Assembly: GCA_947626705.1 (NCBI GenBank)
Contig: CANQTJ010000031.1
Location: forward strand, 1-13,751
Direction: 5' to 3'
DNA: 13,751 nucleotides
Source: an uncultured Clostridia bacterium
GTDB lineage: Bacteria; Bacillota; Clostridia; TANB77; CAG-508
Made by a program: the position numbers and the translations under genes. Of the stretch, positions 13,738-13,751 are shown in pieces (the first letter of the stretch is position 1; each line of letters begins with the position of its first letter). The notes beneath the pieces were generated by a model that saw nothing but the letters and a program-made list of their open reading frames with translations, had not been told where the DNA came from and did not search any database.

Positions 13738-13751
13738 ATGAAATTATTTAC
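13738..13751 (+). CDS. Start of a further gene, 3'-partial (mreB by context)
   Basis: An ATG at 13738 follows AGGAAGG (13721-13727) by ten bases and opens MKLF before the window ends. Four codons cannot identify a product. In clostridia the gene after radC is commonly mreB, the actin-like cell-shape protein, so that is the expectation from gene order alone. Confidence 0.45.

Noticed and set aside
1..13751. CRISPR array, tRNA or rRNA genes, insertion sequences.
   Set aside because: No regularly spaced repeats, no cloverleaf or CCA-type ends, no transposase and no terminal inverted repeats were seen on either strand.

Overview
The window is a low-GC chromosomal segment from what looks like a spore-forming member of the Clostridia (Bacillota). 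This rests on very A+T-rich DNA, strong AGGAGG-type ribosome binding sites, sigma-A-like TTGACA-N17-TATAAT promoters, a spore coat CotF-type gene pair, a MecA-type ClpC adaptor, and a DUF4321-radC pair of the kind found beside mreB in Clostridia. TGA is used as a stop (mecA) and TGG for Trp, so the standard bacterial code applies, not the Mycoplasma code. Species cannot be named from the sequence.

Layout. (1) 1-1548: the 3' two thirds of a TraG/VirD4-type conjugation coupling ATPase, open at the left edge and closed by a perfect 15-bp-stem terminator. This is the only trace of a mobile element. (2) 1596-4697: a two-gene operon for an Mre11/SbcD-like nuclease and a Rad50/SbcC-like ATPase (YhaO/YhaN type). 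The ATPase has a transmembrane hairpin in the middle of its coiled coil and extremely A+T-rich DNA. (3) 4845-6829: prfA (release factor 1) with its own promoter and terminator, then a ZIP-family metal transporter. (4) 6917-9490: pcrA helicase behind a good promoter and a roughly 120-nt leader, which holds a hairpin masking the ribosome site of a six-codon ORF. A large branched terminator follows. (5) 9605-10196: two small co-oriented genes related to spore coat protein CotF, which may be a split CotF, with a terminator. (6) 10298-11455: a membrane-anchored LytM/M23 endopeptidase, preceded by a perfect 12-bp palindrome and followed by a 22-bp symmetric terminator shared with the convergent mecA. 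(7) 11466-12098, minus strand: mecA, the only minus-strand gene. (8) 12203-12537: a 68-aa orphan protein with a consensus promoter and its own terminator. (9) 12558-13751: a DUF4321 membrane protein, radC (TTG start), and the first four codons of a further gene that by context may be mreB.

Most of the window is housekeeping: translation termination, DNA repair (SbcCD-like pair, PcrA, RadC), metal uptake, regulated proteolysis, cell wall and spore coat. No complete new system is evident. The parts most worth a second look are the membrane-hairpin SbcC-like ATPase, the pcrA leader, the split CotF pair, and the palindrome in front of the M23 gene. There is no gene-free stretch longer than 300 bases. 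The longest (10080-10356) holds a terminator, a second inverted repeat and the M23 promoter region.
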